Positions 19,081 to 27,343 of a stretch of 64,000 nucleotides of DNA are shown here, one piece after another. Under the pieces are notes generated by a model. That model searched no databases. It was given only the letters and a program-made list of their open reading frames with translations, and was not told the origin of the DNA. The stretch is from Dyella lipolytica (lineage in GTDB: Bacteria; Pseudomonadota; Gammaproteobacteria; Xanthomonadales; Rhodanobacteraceae). A program made the position numbers and the translations under genes. Each line of letters begins with the position of its first letter. Within the stretch, counting starts at the first letter, position 1. The DNA lies in the NCBI RefSeq assembly GCF_030160075.1, contig NZ_BSNQ01000003.1, positions 1,424,328-1,488,327 of the forward strand. Reading direction: 5' to 3'.

Positions 19081-19247
19081 TTAGCCACAAGCACAAAGAC
19101 ACCCAAACGCTTGGGCACGACAGTTGCATAGCCTTCCCGGTTCGGATGGATGAACGCCCGTCATGCGGGAGTTAGCGCTTTCGCTTACCGTAGGTGCTTG
19201 TTGCTTCGGATGGGCGCTGAACGGCCCAGACCGGCCATGACCCATCC
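19081..19247 (+). promoter_or_regulatory. Candidate structured 5' leader (unassigned RNA element)
   Basis: An eight-base outer stem, ACAAGCAC (19087-19094) with GTGCTTGT (19194-19201), encloses four hairpins in a row: CCCAA/TTGGG (19102-19115), GTTC/GAAC (19140-19155), CCCG/CGGG (19157-19169) and AGCG/CGCT (19174-19185). A further stem, GGATGGG (19208-19214) with CCCATCC (19241-19247), holds an inner GGCC/GGCC hairpin and ends about 30 bases before the start codon. The layout is like an aptamer followed by an expression platform. It does not match the cyclic di-GMP (GEMM) consensus or another riboswitch I know. Transcription of this stretch is assumed. The rest of the 18821-19279 gap shows nothing clear. 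Confidence 0.35.
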
Positions 19248-19279
19248 ACGGTTTCGCTGTGCAACAAATCGGGGGATTC

Positions 19280-20632
19280 ATGTCGTTGACGCAAGCGCTG
19301 GAAAACGCCCACGCCATTCTGGCGGCGGCCGATGCCAAAGTGGAGAAACTCCGCAACATCGAGCCTTATCTCATCGATCTTTCGCTGCGGGAAAACCCCG
19401 TCGGCTCCAACATCGGACAGACGCTGCAAGACAAGCTATCCATCCTGCCCAAACTGCGCGAGTTCGGCTTCAAGAACATCTCACTGGGCACACTCGATTA
19501 CGCGATGCCGGATGAACTCGAAGTCGACGACGACTTCATGATGCATCTGCGCGATCACCACGTGGACATGACCGGATGCTTTGCGTTCACTGCGCTGGGC
19601 ATCGAAGCGAAGGACGGCACGTTCACGCCCGACCCCTCGCAGCTGAAGCTGGCATCGTATGGCGTACCCAACACCGTGCACGAGATTTATCTCAGCGAGA
19701 TCGGCATGCAAGGCCTGTACGACCTGGAAACGCTGCGTCGCAGTTTGCCGGCCAGCGTGCGCTGGCTGCACGAGCACATGCGCGGCGACAACGGTGCGCC
19801 ACCGCGCATTCTTATCAACATCGTCGACGGTTGCGACGCGTTTTCGCAAAACCTGGAAGCTACCTGCTCCATCCTCAGCCTGTTGGCCGAATTGCCGATC
19901 GAAGGCATCACCATCGAGGACGACCGCGGTACGTACCTGCCCTTTCAGGTCGGCGCCTACATCGCGGTGATTCGTCAATTCCTGCCACCGCCATTCAAAG
20001 TGCTGGTACACATCCATGCCGGCGCAGGCTTCGAAAACGCGTCGGTGATCGAAGCGCTGCTCAACGGCGCGGATGGCATTTGGGCCGGCCTGCCCAAGCG
20101 TGCAGCGATCATCGGCCATGCATCGATCGGCGAGCTCATCGCGAATCTGGCGCGCGTGGGCAATCCGCACGTGCAAAGTTACCGCCTCGATCAACTGTTG
20201 CCGCTGGCCACCGGCTTCCAGCAATTGGACGACATGGGCCCCGTAGCCAACGACCTACCGATCTTGGGTCATAACGCTTATCGACTGACGCTGACCTCGT
20301 TCCGCCAGTTGGAAGACCGCTTTATGGATCTGGTGCCGGAAACCATCGGCGGAAAATACAGTTACCGCGTATGCCCCGTGGTGAGCGATCTGCCCGTGAT
20401 CGCGGGTCGCCTTGCGGAAATCACCGGGAAGCCGGCCAAGCATTTTCACGATGATGTGACGCGACAGATGGTGCGCCTGATACGACGCGACCTGCGCGGC
20501 GGCTTGCGCTTCGATTACGACGAGCCCGAGCAACTGCTGAAACTGTACGAGCGCGCCAAGGGGTTCTTCCCGCATCCTGGTTCGTCGGCCAGCGAAGCTC
20601 ATCTCGCCACACAAACGCAACGCTCGTCTTAA
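19280..20632 (+). CDS. DRE-TIM metallolyase superfamily protein (HMGL/isopropylmalate-synthase-like)
   Basis: The 450-residue protein looks like a TIM-barrel of the DRE-TIM metallolyase superfamily, which makes or breaks C-C bonds next to a carboxylate using a divalent metal. The first strand carries LIDLSLREN (about 32-40; the D..LRE form of the motif) and a later strand carries VHIHAGAGFENASVIEALLNGADGIWAGL, with the HxH metal pair and the usual gene-family pattern after it. A C-terminal helical part (about 330-450) has no clear match. The true reaction and substrate are unknown; it is distant from LeuA, homocitrate synthase and HMG-CoA lyase. The start at MSLTQ (19280) has GGGGGA before it. 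It lies 22 bp before a PAS-GGDEF gene, so the two are probably cotranscribed. Confidence 0.65.
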   Translation: MSLTQALENAHAILAAADAKVEKLRNIEPYLIDLSLRENPVGSNIGQTLQDKLSILPKLREFGFKNISLGTLDYAMPDELEVDDDFMMHLRDHHVDMTGCFAFTALGIEAKDGTFTPDPSQLKLASYGVPNTVHEIYLSEIGMQGLYDLETLRRSLPASVRWLHEHMRGDNGAPPRILINIVDGCDAFSQNLEATCSILSLLAELPIEGITIEDDRGTYLPFQVGAYIAVIRQFLPPPFKVLVHIHAGAGFENASVIEALLNGADGIWAGLPKRAAIIGHASIGELIANLARVGNPHVQSYRLDQLLPLATGFQQLDDMGPVANDLPILGHNAYRLTLTSFRQLEDRFMDLVPETIGGKYSYRVCPVVSDLPVIAGRLAEITGKPAKHFHDDVTRQMVRLIRRDLRGGLRFDYDEPEQLLKLYERAKGFFPHPGSSASEAHLATQTQRSS

Positions 20633-20654
20633 CCCTCATATCGGAACCAAAACG

Positions 20655-21593
20655 ATGGCGATCAGCGATAGCAAACTGGAATCGGAAAGCTCCGTCTACA
20701 AAACCCTGCTCGAATCGACGCGCGCCATTCCCTGGCGAATCGACTGGGCCACGATGCAGTTCGCCTACATCGGTCCGCAGATCGAAGAACTACTGGGCTG
20801 GGACCAGTCCAGCTGGGTGACCGTGCAAGACTGGGCCGACCGCATGCACCCGGAAGACCGCGATTGGGCGGTGAACTTCTGCGTAGCTCAATCCAAGGCC
20901 GGCGTCGATCATGAAGCCGACTATCGCGCGCTGAAAAAGAATGGCGACTACGTTTGGATCCGCGACGTGGTGCACGTGGTGCGCAACGACGATGGCTCCG
21001 TCGACTCGCTGATCGGCTTTATGTTCGACATCAGCGAACGCAAACGCACCGAAGAACAACTCGCCGCCCTGCGCCGCGAGCTGGAAGAACTCTCCTTCAA
21101 AGACGGGCTTACCGGTGTCGCCAACCGCCGCCGTTTCGATGTGGTAATGGAAACCGAGTGGGCCAACGCCTGCCGCAACAAGCAGCCTATTTCCCTGCTG
21201 ATGCTCGATATCGACTGCTTCAAGCAATACAACGACCACTACGGCCACCTGGAAGGCGATCAATGCCTGAAACGCGTCGCCAAATTGCTGGGATTGGCCG
21301 CCACCCGTCCACGCGATTTCGTGGCGCGTTTCGGCGGCGAAGAATTCATCTTGGTGCTGCCCGACACCAACGAAACCGAGGCCTACAAAATCGCCTCGCG
21401 CTGCCGTGAGCTGATCGCCAACGAACACATCCCGCACGAAGGCTCCGACATCAGCAAATACCTCACCGCCAGCATCGGCCTCAGCACCCTCATACCCGAA
21501 TGCGCCGATGAAGCAACACCGATTATCGAGCAGACGGACCGGCGAATGTATCAGGCCAAGCAGCGTGGTAGGAACACCATCGTCAACGATTGA
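20655..21593 (+). CDS. PAS-GGDEF diguanylate cyclase
   Basis: A soluble 312-residue cyclic di-GMP synthase. A PAS_3 fold (about 15-120, with IGPQIEELLGW and the PAC segment VDSLIGFMFDISERKRTEEQL) is linked by a short coiled coil to a GGDEF domain starting at FKDGLTGVANRRRFD. The active site is RFGGEEF (about 225-231), with the inhibitory RPRD five residues before it. The PAS pocket presumably senses a small ligand or redox state; nothing in the sequence identifies it. It follows the DRE-TIM gene by 22 bp and is closed by a terminator. Operon partnership suggests its PAS domain could respond to a metabolite handled by that enzyme, which is inference. Confidence 0.92.
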   Translation: MAISDSKLESESSVYKTLLESTRAIPWRIDWATMQFAYIGPQIEELLGWDQSSWVTVQDWADRMHPEDRDWAVNFCVAQSKAGVDHEADYRALKKNGDYVWIRDVVHVVRNDDGSVDSLIGFMFDISERKRTEEQLAALRRELEELSFKDGLTGVANRRRFDVVMETEWANACRNKQPISLLMLDIDCFKQYNDHYGHLEGDQCLKRVAKLLGLAATRPRDFVARFGGEEFILVLPDTNETEAYKIASRCRELIANEHIPHEGSDISKYLTASIGLSTLIPECADEATPIIEQTDRRMYQAKQRGRNTIVND

Positions 21594-21642
21594 CCGACTA
21601 CGCGGGTGATTTGATCGATGTAGCCCAGATTGCCACTTTTTT

Positions 21643-21670
21643 AAGGCCCACCTAATGGCGGGCCTTTTCT
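21643..21670 (+). terminator. Terminator after the PAS-GGDEF gene
   Basis: The stem AAGGCCC/GGGCCTT with a ten-base loop is followed by TTCTTTT. It closes the DRE-TIM/PAS-GGDEF operon and faces the convergent secreted-protein gene. Confidence 0.85.
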
Positions 21671-21711
21671 TTTGTCTTATTTGATATCCGACAGAGACCC
21701 GTACCTGCTCA

Positions 21712-22281
21712 CTACTCTCGTGTAAGCGTTGCCTTGAAGTTTGGCTCCCAAGTCTTACCGCCGTCATCCGAGAATGACTGTTCAAATTGGTGCGACGTCG
21801 GAGTGATGTCTGACCAGACTTGTCGAACCATGATGGTTCTGCCTTTGAACGTCTCCTGATCATAGAATTCTCCGCGCCCATTTTTGAATTCACCAAACAT
21901 GGGGCGAGCTATGACGCCGTCGCCAACGGCTGCCGCGTTGAGGCTCCACTGATGAGTCTCCGGGTTGTATAGAAACAGCAGCAGGTCTTCAATGTGGCCT
22001 GAGGGGCAATCGGCCTCGAGTTCCTCGATCTGCGCGCGCCCATCCCAAACTTTACGCGCCACCAGACTGCCTTCGCACTTCGTCCATGTCGTAGAACCCG
22101 TCAGCGGATGCTGAAGATGGGATATGTTACTTTTCCAGCTTCCAAGGTGGAAATCGAAATCATGTTGCCCATCTCGTTCTACAGGAGATGCTGCAACCGC
22201 CTGAAGAGGCTGCAAGGCGACTATCGAGCCGCACATAACCGCGAAGACCATCGCGCATGTAACAGGAGTTTTGAAGAACAT
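21712..22281 (-). CDS. Secreted DUF1579-like protein
   Basis: A protein of about 189 residues with a signal peptide (FFKTPVTCAMVFAVMCGSIVALQPLQAVAAS). The mature part begins HDFDFHLGSWK, the hallmark of DUF1579-type small beta-barrels, and continues with TWTKCEGSLVARKVWDGRAQIEELEA and a closing FEQSFSDDGGKTWEPNFKATLTR. Such proteins are annotated as hypothetical; a lipocalin-like fold is likely but the ligand is unknown. The start is set at the methionine before the signal peptide, with GAGG upstream; two upstream ATGs (22293, 22317) are possible. Single gene, converging on the terminator of the cyclase operon. Confidence 0.65.
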   Translation of the reverse strand: MFFKTPVTCAMVFAVMCGSIVALQPLQAVAASPVERDGQHDFDFHLGSWKSNISHLQHPLTGSTTWTKCEGSLVARKVWDGRAQIEELEADCPSGHIEDLLLFLYNPETHQWSLNAAAVGDGVIARPMFGEFKNGRGEFYDQETFKGRTIMVRQVWSDITPTSHQFEQSFSDDGGKTWEPNFKATLTRE

Positions 22282-22386
22282 TCCGCACCTCATGTGATTA
22301 GAGCGTCGAGCGGCCATGCTACAGATCTGCGGATAGCATTCCAGGACCGTATTGAATAGATAAAACGGACCGATATCAGGAGATAT

Positions 22387-23841
22387 ATGTCACGCCGCTC
22401 ACGAGGCGCCTTACTGCCGCCGGTGCCCGCCAGTCAGCCACGACGCGCCGATGTCTACCTCGCATTACGCAATGCCATGCTGCAAGGTCTGCTTGCGCCT
22501 GGCGAACGTATGCCATCCAGTCGCAAAGCAGCGGCCGACTATGGCGTCTCCCGCGGTTTGCTGGAGGAGGTGTACTCCCAACTCGTGGAGGAAGGTTTGC
22601 TGGAGCGCATCTTGGGGCGCGGCACATTCATAGCCGGCCAAGTAGCAGGGCCGACAAGCACTGCTCGGGTTGGAAAAGCGCCCTACCCCGAGTTATCCGC
22701 CTCGACGCGCGGGATCAAACTGGCAGGTAACCTCGCCTGTCGCGTAGCGCAAGAATTCAAGCCATTCAACGCCGGCGTCGCGGACACCGCCGAGTTTCCT
22801 TGGCCGATCTGGCAGCGGATACAGACGCGCGCCGCCCGCGACCTCAAGCGTGCGGACATGAACTTCACCGACCCGCGCGGTCTGCCGGCACTGCGTAGCT
22901 CGCTCGCGCACCATCTTGCGCAGCTGCGTGGCGTGCGCTGCACAGCGGAACAAGTGATCATCTTCAACAGTATCCAACAAGCCATGTACTTGCTGGCTCT
23001 GCTACTCACGAACCCTGGCGATGCGACGTGGATGGAAGATCCCGCTTACCCAGGCGCGCGTGCCGCACTGGAACTTGCAGGATCTGCCATCGTACCGATA
23101 CCCGTAGATCGGGAGGGCTTGCAGGTAGAAGTGGGATTACAACGTGCACCGAACGCGCGGTTAGCCTATGTCACACCGTCACACCAGTTTCCGACCGGTG
23201 TCGCCTTGAGCATGGAGCGCCGCATCGCGCTGCTGGATTGGGCGAAAAAACATGACGCCTGGGTATTGGAAGACGACTACGATGGCGAGTTCGGGTATGT
23301 GGGCCAACCCGTGACACCGCTGCATTCGCTGGACCAGCATGCCCGAGTGCTCTACCTCGGCACACTCAGTAAATCCATGTTCGTGTCGCTGCGTCTCGCA
23401 TTTGCCGTGGTGCCGGAAGCCATGGTGGAGCAGCTCGCCAACATCCGTACTCAGCTCGACGCCTTCAGTGCGCCACTGATACAACTCGCCATGAGTCGGT
23501 TCATGGATGAAGGGCATTTTTCGACCCACGTGCGCCGCATGCGCGGCGTGTACGCCGAAAAATGTGCCTTCCTCGCAGAAGGGTTAGCGCCGCTCGCCAA
23601 CTGCGGCTGGACTTGGGAAGTCAACACGGTGGGAGTGCAACTTATGCTGCGCCACCCGGATGCGTTGGAAGTGCAACGCACGGTGAAAGCCAGCGGCTTG
23701 GCGCTCCACTCGCTCAATTCCTATCGGCACACACCCGCCGACGACGATGGTTTGTTGTTGCGCTTTGGCGGGCTTAGTATTCCCGCCATACGTTCTGGCG
23801 TTGAACGATTGGTGTCAGCTGCGCGGGCATCCCATCGTTGA
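22387..23841 (+). CDS. MocR-type regulator (GntR helix-turn-helix + aminotransferase domain)
   Basis: A 484-residue PLP-dependent transcription regulator. The winged helix (about 20-80) shows LAPGERMPSSRKAAADYGVSRGLLEEVYSQLVEEGLLERILGRGTF. The rest is a fold-type I aminotransferase-like domain with LEDDYDGEFGY and the PLP lysine in TLSKSMF (K at about 329). Members of the family control vitamin B6, GABA or taurine genes and bind a PLP-amine adduct. No obvious target operon touches it: the next gene is convergent and the upstream gene is divergent, so the regulated gene may be elsewhere or autoregulated. GGAGA precedes the ATG. Confidence 0.92.
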   Translation: MSRRSRGALLPPVPASQPRRADVYLALRNAMLQGLLAPGERMPSSRKAAADYGVSRGLLEEVYSQLVEEGLLERILGRGTFIAGQVAGPTSTARVGKAPYPELSASTRGIKLAGNLACRVAQEFKPFNAGVADTAEFPWPIWQRIQTRAARDLKRADMNFTDPRGLPALRSSLAHHLAQLRGVRCTAEQVIIFNSIQQAMYLLALLLTNPGDATWMEDPAYPGARAALELAGSAIVPIPVDREGLQVEVGLQRAPNARLAYVTPSHQFPTGVALSMERRIALLDWAKKHDAWVLEDDYDGEFGYVGQPVTPLHSLDQHARVLYLGTLSKSMFVSLRLAFAVVPEAMVEQLANIRTQLDAFSAPLIQLAMSRFMDEGHFSTHVRRMRGVYAEKCAFLAEGLAPLANCGWTWEVNTVGVQLMLRHPDALEVQRTVKASGLALHSLNSYRHTPADDDGLLLRFGGLSIPAIRSGVERLVSAARASHR

Positions 23842-23853
23842 CCGCGCCCTGCA

Positions 23854-24498
23854 CTATCCAGCCCAATGCGAGCAGCGAATAACGCTGCAGAAATTGCCGC
23901 GCTTAAACTGTGGATCCTTATCGGCCAATACATCGGCCTTCACATTGCCGAACGTCGTATCCGGTTTGTGCTCAATGCCGTCGTAGAAGGCTTGGATAAT
24001 GTCTTCTTTGAAATGCGCCGGACGAGGGTACGTCTGGACGATGGCGTCGCGCTCGGCATCGGAGTATTGGCTGTACGTCAATCCCAGAACGTCCATCTCG
24101 ACACCCGCCGTAACAAGCGCAACAACGGGCTGCATGTATTGCGGAATGCCCGGTGTCGTGTGGAGGGCGATCGCCGTCCATACCGTGTCGATGTCTGCCT
24201 GGGAAATTCCATGACTCCGCAGGAAGCTGGCGGCGGCATTGGCGCCATCCACTTCGAACCGATCCTTGACGCTGCTGTACTTGGGCGTCAGCCCCATGTC
24301 GTGGAACATCGCACCCACATACAGCAGTTCCGCATCGAAGCTATGGCCTCGCTGCTTGCCGGCCAAGGCGCCGAAGTAATAAACGCGGCTGGAATGATTG
24401 AATAGCAGCTCCGATTCGGTATCACGGACAAGCTCCGTGACTTCGCGCGCCAGCTTGCTGTCGGGAATGCAGACACCATTGATGGATAAAAAGCTCAT
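23854..24498 (-). CDS. HD-domain phosphohydrolase-like protein (cyanamide hydratase-like)
   Basis: A 214-residue single-domain HD protein. Metal ligands are visible at H35 (LLFNHSSRVYYFG), the HD pair at 66-67 (VGAMFHDMGL) and a later histidine in TAIALHTTPGIP. The overall pattern is that of the group annotated as HD-domain or cyanamide hydratase-like proteins, which includes hydrolases and hydratases with unknown natural substrates. It is divergent from a GlxA-type regulator, with a 117-bp gap, so it is the most likely target of that regulator. GAGAGG lies before the ATG. The last residues (SVIRCSHWAG) are unlike the family and may be a slightly extended end. Confidence 0.75.
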   Translation of the reverse strand: MSFLSINGVCIPDSKLAREVTELVRDTESELLFNHSSRVYYFGALAGKQRGHSFDAELLYVGAMFHDMGLTPKYSSVKDRFEVDGANAAASFLRSHGISQADIDTVWTAIALHTTPGIPQYMQPVVALVTAGVEMDVLGLTYSQYSDAERDAIVQTYPRPAHFKEDIIQAFYDGIEHKPDTTFGNVKADVLADKDPQFKRGNFCSVIRCSHWAG

Positions 24499-24615
24499 GA
24501 GAATGACCTCTCCGTTGGGGACGTCTCATGCTAGGCTTCTCATCCTGATGTCCTCAAATGGCGTTTCACGTAAATTTCTGCCATTTGATGCAACGAACGG
24601 ACATGGAGCAAAACC

Positions 24616-25593
24616 ATGGCAAATACACCTCGCATTATCGCCATCCTGGCCGTGCCCGGAGTCCAGCTTTTGGACGTTGCAGGCCCGCTTGATGTGTTTG
24701 CCGAGGCCAACGTACAAGCCGGCAAGGAAATGTATGCCCCTATGGTGGTCGGCTCCCGCCCCGGCCCGATTCGCAGCTCGTCGGGTGTGCGGCTGATTCC
24801 CGACCTGATCATTGGAAAACCCGGTACCGAAACGATCCACACGCTTCTGGTGGCTGGCTCGCCACACGCTGCAGACCTCAAGCCGACACCGGCCGTCGCG
24901 CGTTGGGTAACGGATCGCGCACGCCGCGCCAAGCGCTATGGCTCGATTTGCAGTGGTGCATTTTTGCTTGGCGCGTGTGGGCTATTGGATGGTCGGCGCG
25001 TCACCACACACTGGGCTGTTGCAGAAACCCTGTCCGACACGTTTCCCGCCGTCACCGTGGAAGCAGACGCCTTGTATGTCGCCGATGGTCGCCTGCGCAC
25101 CGCGGCGGGGGTGACTGCGGGACTGGACCTGGCATTGGCGCTGGTCACCGAAGATCTCGGCAAAGATGTGTCCATGCGTGTCGCCAGCCAACTGGTGATG
25201 TATTTCAAACGTCCCGGTGGGCAGATGCAATTCAGCCGTCATGGCGAGGCAGCGCCAGCGGGTCGTTCAGCGCTACAGGGTTTGCAGCGCTGGGTCGCTG
25301 CTCATCTGGCAGAGGACCACAGCGTGCCGCTCATGGCCGAACGTATGCACCTGAGTCCTCGCCATTTCGCTCGCTTGTTTCGCAGCGAAGTAGGCGTATC
25401 GCCCGCGGCATGGGTCGAGGCTACACGCGTCGAAGCGGCCCGACGCCTGCTGGAAAGCGGACATTACGCTCCCAAGCAGGTCGCCGCCGAATGTGGATTC
25501 AGTAACGGAGATCACCTGCGACGCGCGTTCATGCACTACGTCGGCGTCTCCCCTGCCGACTATCGCAAACGACACGGCGGCGCGCACGACTGA
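24616..25593 (+). CDS. GlxA-type transcription regulator (DJ-1/PfpI + AraC)
   Basis: The 325-residue protein joins an N-terminal DJ-1/PfpI-like amidotransferase fold (about 6-175) to a C-terminal AraC helix-turn-helix pair (about 220-320). The DJ-1 part has the conserved cysteine in GSICSGAFLLGACGLLDGRR (C112). The DNA-binding part shows PLMAERMHLSPRHFARLFRSEVGVSP and QVAAECGFSNGDHLRRAFMHYVGVSPADYR. Such regulators respond to small nitrogen compounds, but the effector is unknown here. Divergent placement suggests it controls the HD-domain gene. A second gene of this type lies at the other end of the window. Confidence 0.92.
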   Translation: MANTPRIIAILAVPGVQLLDVAGPLDVFAEANVQAGKEMYAPMVVGSRPGPIRSSSGVRLIPDLIIGKPGTETIHTLLVAGSPHAADLKPTPAVARWVTDRARRAKRYGSICSGAFLLGACGLLDGRRVTTHWAVAETLSDTFPAVTVEADALYVADGRLRTAAGVTAGLDLALALVTEDLGKDVSMRVASQLVMYFKRPGGQMQFSRHGEAAPAGRSALQGLQRWVAAHLAEDHSVPLMAERMHLSPRHFARLFRSEVGVSPAAWVEATRVEAARRLLESGHYAPKQVAAECGFSNGDHLRRAFMHYVGVSPADYRKRHGGAHD

Positions 25594-25658
25594 TTTCGCG
25601 AGACGCGAACAACTCACCCTTCGAGCTGAAATCGCTAGGGATCTAAGTGAAAACGTGG

Positions 25659-26429
25659 TCAGGTTGCTTTTTCGAAGCCCAACGTCAATTCCTTTCTTTC
25701 TTCCCACCTTGCAACGTCGACGCCCTTCACCAACAACCACGTCATGAGCGAAAGTCCCGCGATAAGCATGGGCAGAAGCAAGAGGTCCGATGCGTAGGAA
25801 GGCCCCAAGACCAGTAGGAAATTTTTGGCGATAAATCCGAAACCGGCCAACACCCATAGAACCCCAAGAGTTCTTGGCAGGTAGCCGGAGCGAAAGATAA
25901 GGTACCCGCGCAGAACAGCGGCGGTTCCGTAGAACACCATGAATATCTCCGCGCCATAGGCATAAAGCTGCAGCGACAGTAGTGCCAGAGCATTCAACTG
26001 GTCAGGTGAGAACACCTTGAGATAGTCATGATTTGCCAGTACGAGTGGTGCCGCGATGTAAAAAAGCTCGGCGACTCCGTACAGCGCAGTGGAGATAATT
26101 CCAAAAAGTACGGCAAGCAGCGCAATATTCTTTTGGACGGGCTTGAGCAGCACGTAGAAGATCAAGGTGAGCCCGACATCGCAGAGCGCTTCCACCAGAT
26201 AGCTGGCAAAGCCCAACCGGAACAGCATGTGGAACGATGCGATATTTCCCGCTGTAGCGGTGGCGTCGGATGACACGATTAGCTTGGACGGCACATACAT
26301 CTCGCCGAAAATGCCTGCCAGCATGGATACCAACATGAGCACGCCCGCCATGCGTGCGTACGTCTGGACGGATACCGATCGCTTCGAAGCCCTTGCGCGG
26401 TCTTCCTTCGCGGTAGATAGGGTACTCAC
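25659..26429 (-). CDS. DUF4386 family membrane protein
   Basis: A 256-residue integral membrane protein with about six helices (for example MAGVLMLVSMLAGIFGEMYV, LVEALCDVGLTLIFYVLL, LAVLFGIISTALYGVAELFYI, VLWVLAGFGFIAKNFLLVL). The pattern fits DUF4386, a family of unknown function. The start is GTG at 26429, with GAGGAA nine bases before it; the downstream methionine at MAGVL is the family core and an alternative. It is transcribed alone, away from the MarR regulator's gene by 149 bp. Confidence 0.8.
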   Translation of the reverse strand: MSTLSTAKEDRARASKRSVSVQTYARMAGVLMLVSMLAGIFGEMYVPSKLIVSSDATATAGNIASFHMLFRLGFASYLVEALCDVGLTLIFYVLLKPVQKNIALLAVLFGIISTALYGVAELFYIAAPLVLANHDYLKVFSPDQLNALALLSLQLYAYGAEIFMVFYGTAAVLRGYLIFRSGYLPRTLGVLWVLAGFGFIAKNFLLVLGPSYASDLLLLPMLIAGLSLMTWLLVKGVDVARWEERKELTLGFEKAT

Positions 26430-26578
26430 TCTAGAGATTCCTCTATGTTGAGAGTCGCGCCCAGAGCCTAGTTACGGAGAGAGTCGACTGCGTCGAGCTG
26501 ATTTCCGAGTGCCGGAAGTATGCCTATGCCATGAGTCAGTCGATCCTGCAACAAAGATATTCGAAAGGCAGTCAGGTT

Positions 26579-27127
26579 TTAGTTCTTTTCGTTGGAAACC
26601 TTGACGAAGCCATCGCGCATACGCCGCAACAGCCGTTGAATCAAATCCAGTTCGTCTTGCGAGAAGTCGCCAAATGCCTTCTCCAGCCTGTGCGCATTCA
26701 ACTCCATCGCGCTCGTGATAACTGTCTTGCCTTTCTCCGTAAGCGTCGCAAGTAACCGACGCCTGTCTTTCTCATCGCCGATCGATTGCACCAGGCCTTC
26801 TTGTTCAAGTGAAAACATCAACGCGGAAACCGTGGCGCGCTTGACCTGCAGAACCGCAATGATTTCCTGATGCGGAACGAGACGATCGCCTGCACCCCAT
26901 AGCAATGCGAGCGTCTGAAATCGCGCAGGTGACCCTGCAGTGCCTTCCAGCCATTCGTTCAACACGTTGTTGATCTGCTGGCCCGCCGATTTGAGGGTGA
27001 AGACCGTTTCCAAGCGCTGTGCGGCCGCCAGCGGAAACCGGCGCAGGTAGGCCTCGCGCAGATAGGGGATGGGAAAGCTCTGTTCGCTGGTCGAATCGCG
27101 GTCTGCCAAGGGATTTTCTCCGGTCAA
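26579..27127 (-). CDS. MarR family regulator of the efflux operon
   Basis: A 182-residue winged-helix regulator: FQTLALLWGAGDRLVPHQEIIAVLQVKRATVSALMFSLEQEGLVQSIGDEKDRRRLLATLTEKG is a typical MarR DNA-binding core (about 75-140). The helices on both sides form the dimer. No ATG lies before the core, so it must start at a non-ATG codon; TTG at 27127 is used. Divergent from the efflux operon, with two inverted repeats in the 216-bp intergenic region: one next to its own start, the other on the efflux promoter. It probably represses both. Ligands of the family are often phenolic compounds or drugs. Confidence 0.85.
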   Translation of the reverse strand: MTGENPLADRDSTSEQSFPIPYLREAYLRRFPLAAAQRLETVFTLKSAGQQINNVLNEWLEGTAGSPARFQTLALLWGAGDRLVPHQEIIAVLQVKRATVSALMFSLEQEGLVQSIGDEKDRRRLLATLTEKGKTVITSAMELNAHRLEKAFGDFSQDELDLIQRLLRRMRDGFVKVSNEKN

Positions 27128-27141
27128 AACTATCTGTGACT

Positions 27142-27165
27142 GGATTGTATGTTACATGACAATCC
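27142..27165. promoter_or_regulatory. Candidate MarR operator near the regulator gene
   Basis: The inverted repeat GGATTGT-ten bases-ACAATCC is almost a full 24-bp palindrome, 14 bp before the regulator start. Size and symmetry fit a MarR dimer site for autoregulation. Confidence 0.6.
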
Positions 27166-27234
27166 ATCTCAAGAACAATCACCTCAATAAAAACAAGTAC
27201 ATAGAATTTAATATGTCGACTAACTGTCTACCTC

Positions 27235-27277
27235 TTGACTTGTTCGTTGACTAACATTATTGTCTGCCTCCAGACAA
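27235..27277 (+). promoter_or_regulatory. Efflux operon promoter with overlapping operator
   Basis: TTGACT (27235-27240) and TATTGT (27258-27263) are separated by 17 bp, a good sigma-70 promoter. The perfect inverted repeat TTGTCTG-CCTC-CAGACAA (27260-27277) covers the -10 box and the start point, the classical place for a repressor. Its arms differ from those of the other operator apart from the shared core ATTGT, so the two sites may bind the same or different regulators. Confidence 0.65.
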
Positions 27278-27343
27278 ATCTTGAATGCGGACCCTGACCC
27301 GCCAAGCGCTGCATTGACGCCTACATCGCCGTACCGGACTCCC

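Noticed and set aside
19081-19280. Cyclic di-GMP (GEMM) riboswitch
   Set aside because: Tempting because two GGDEF genes are nearby, but the conserved GEMM core and GNRA-receptor segments are absent.
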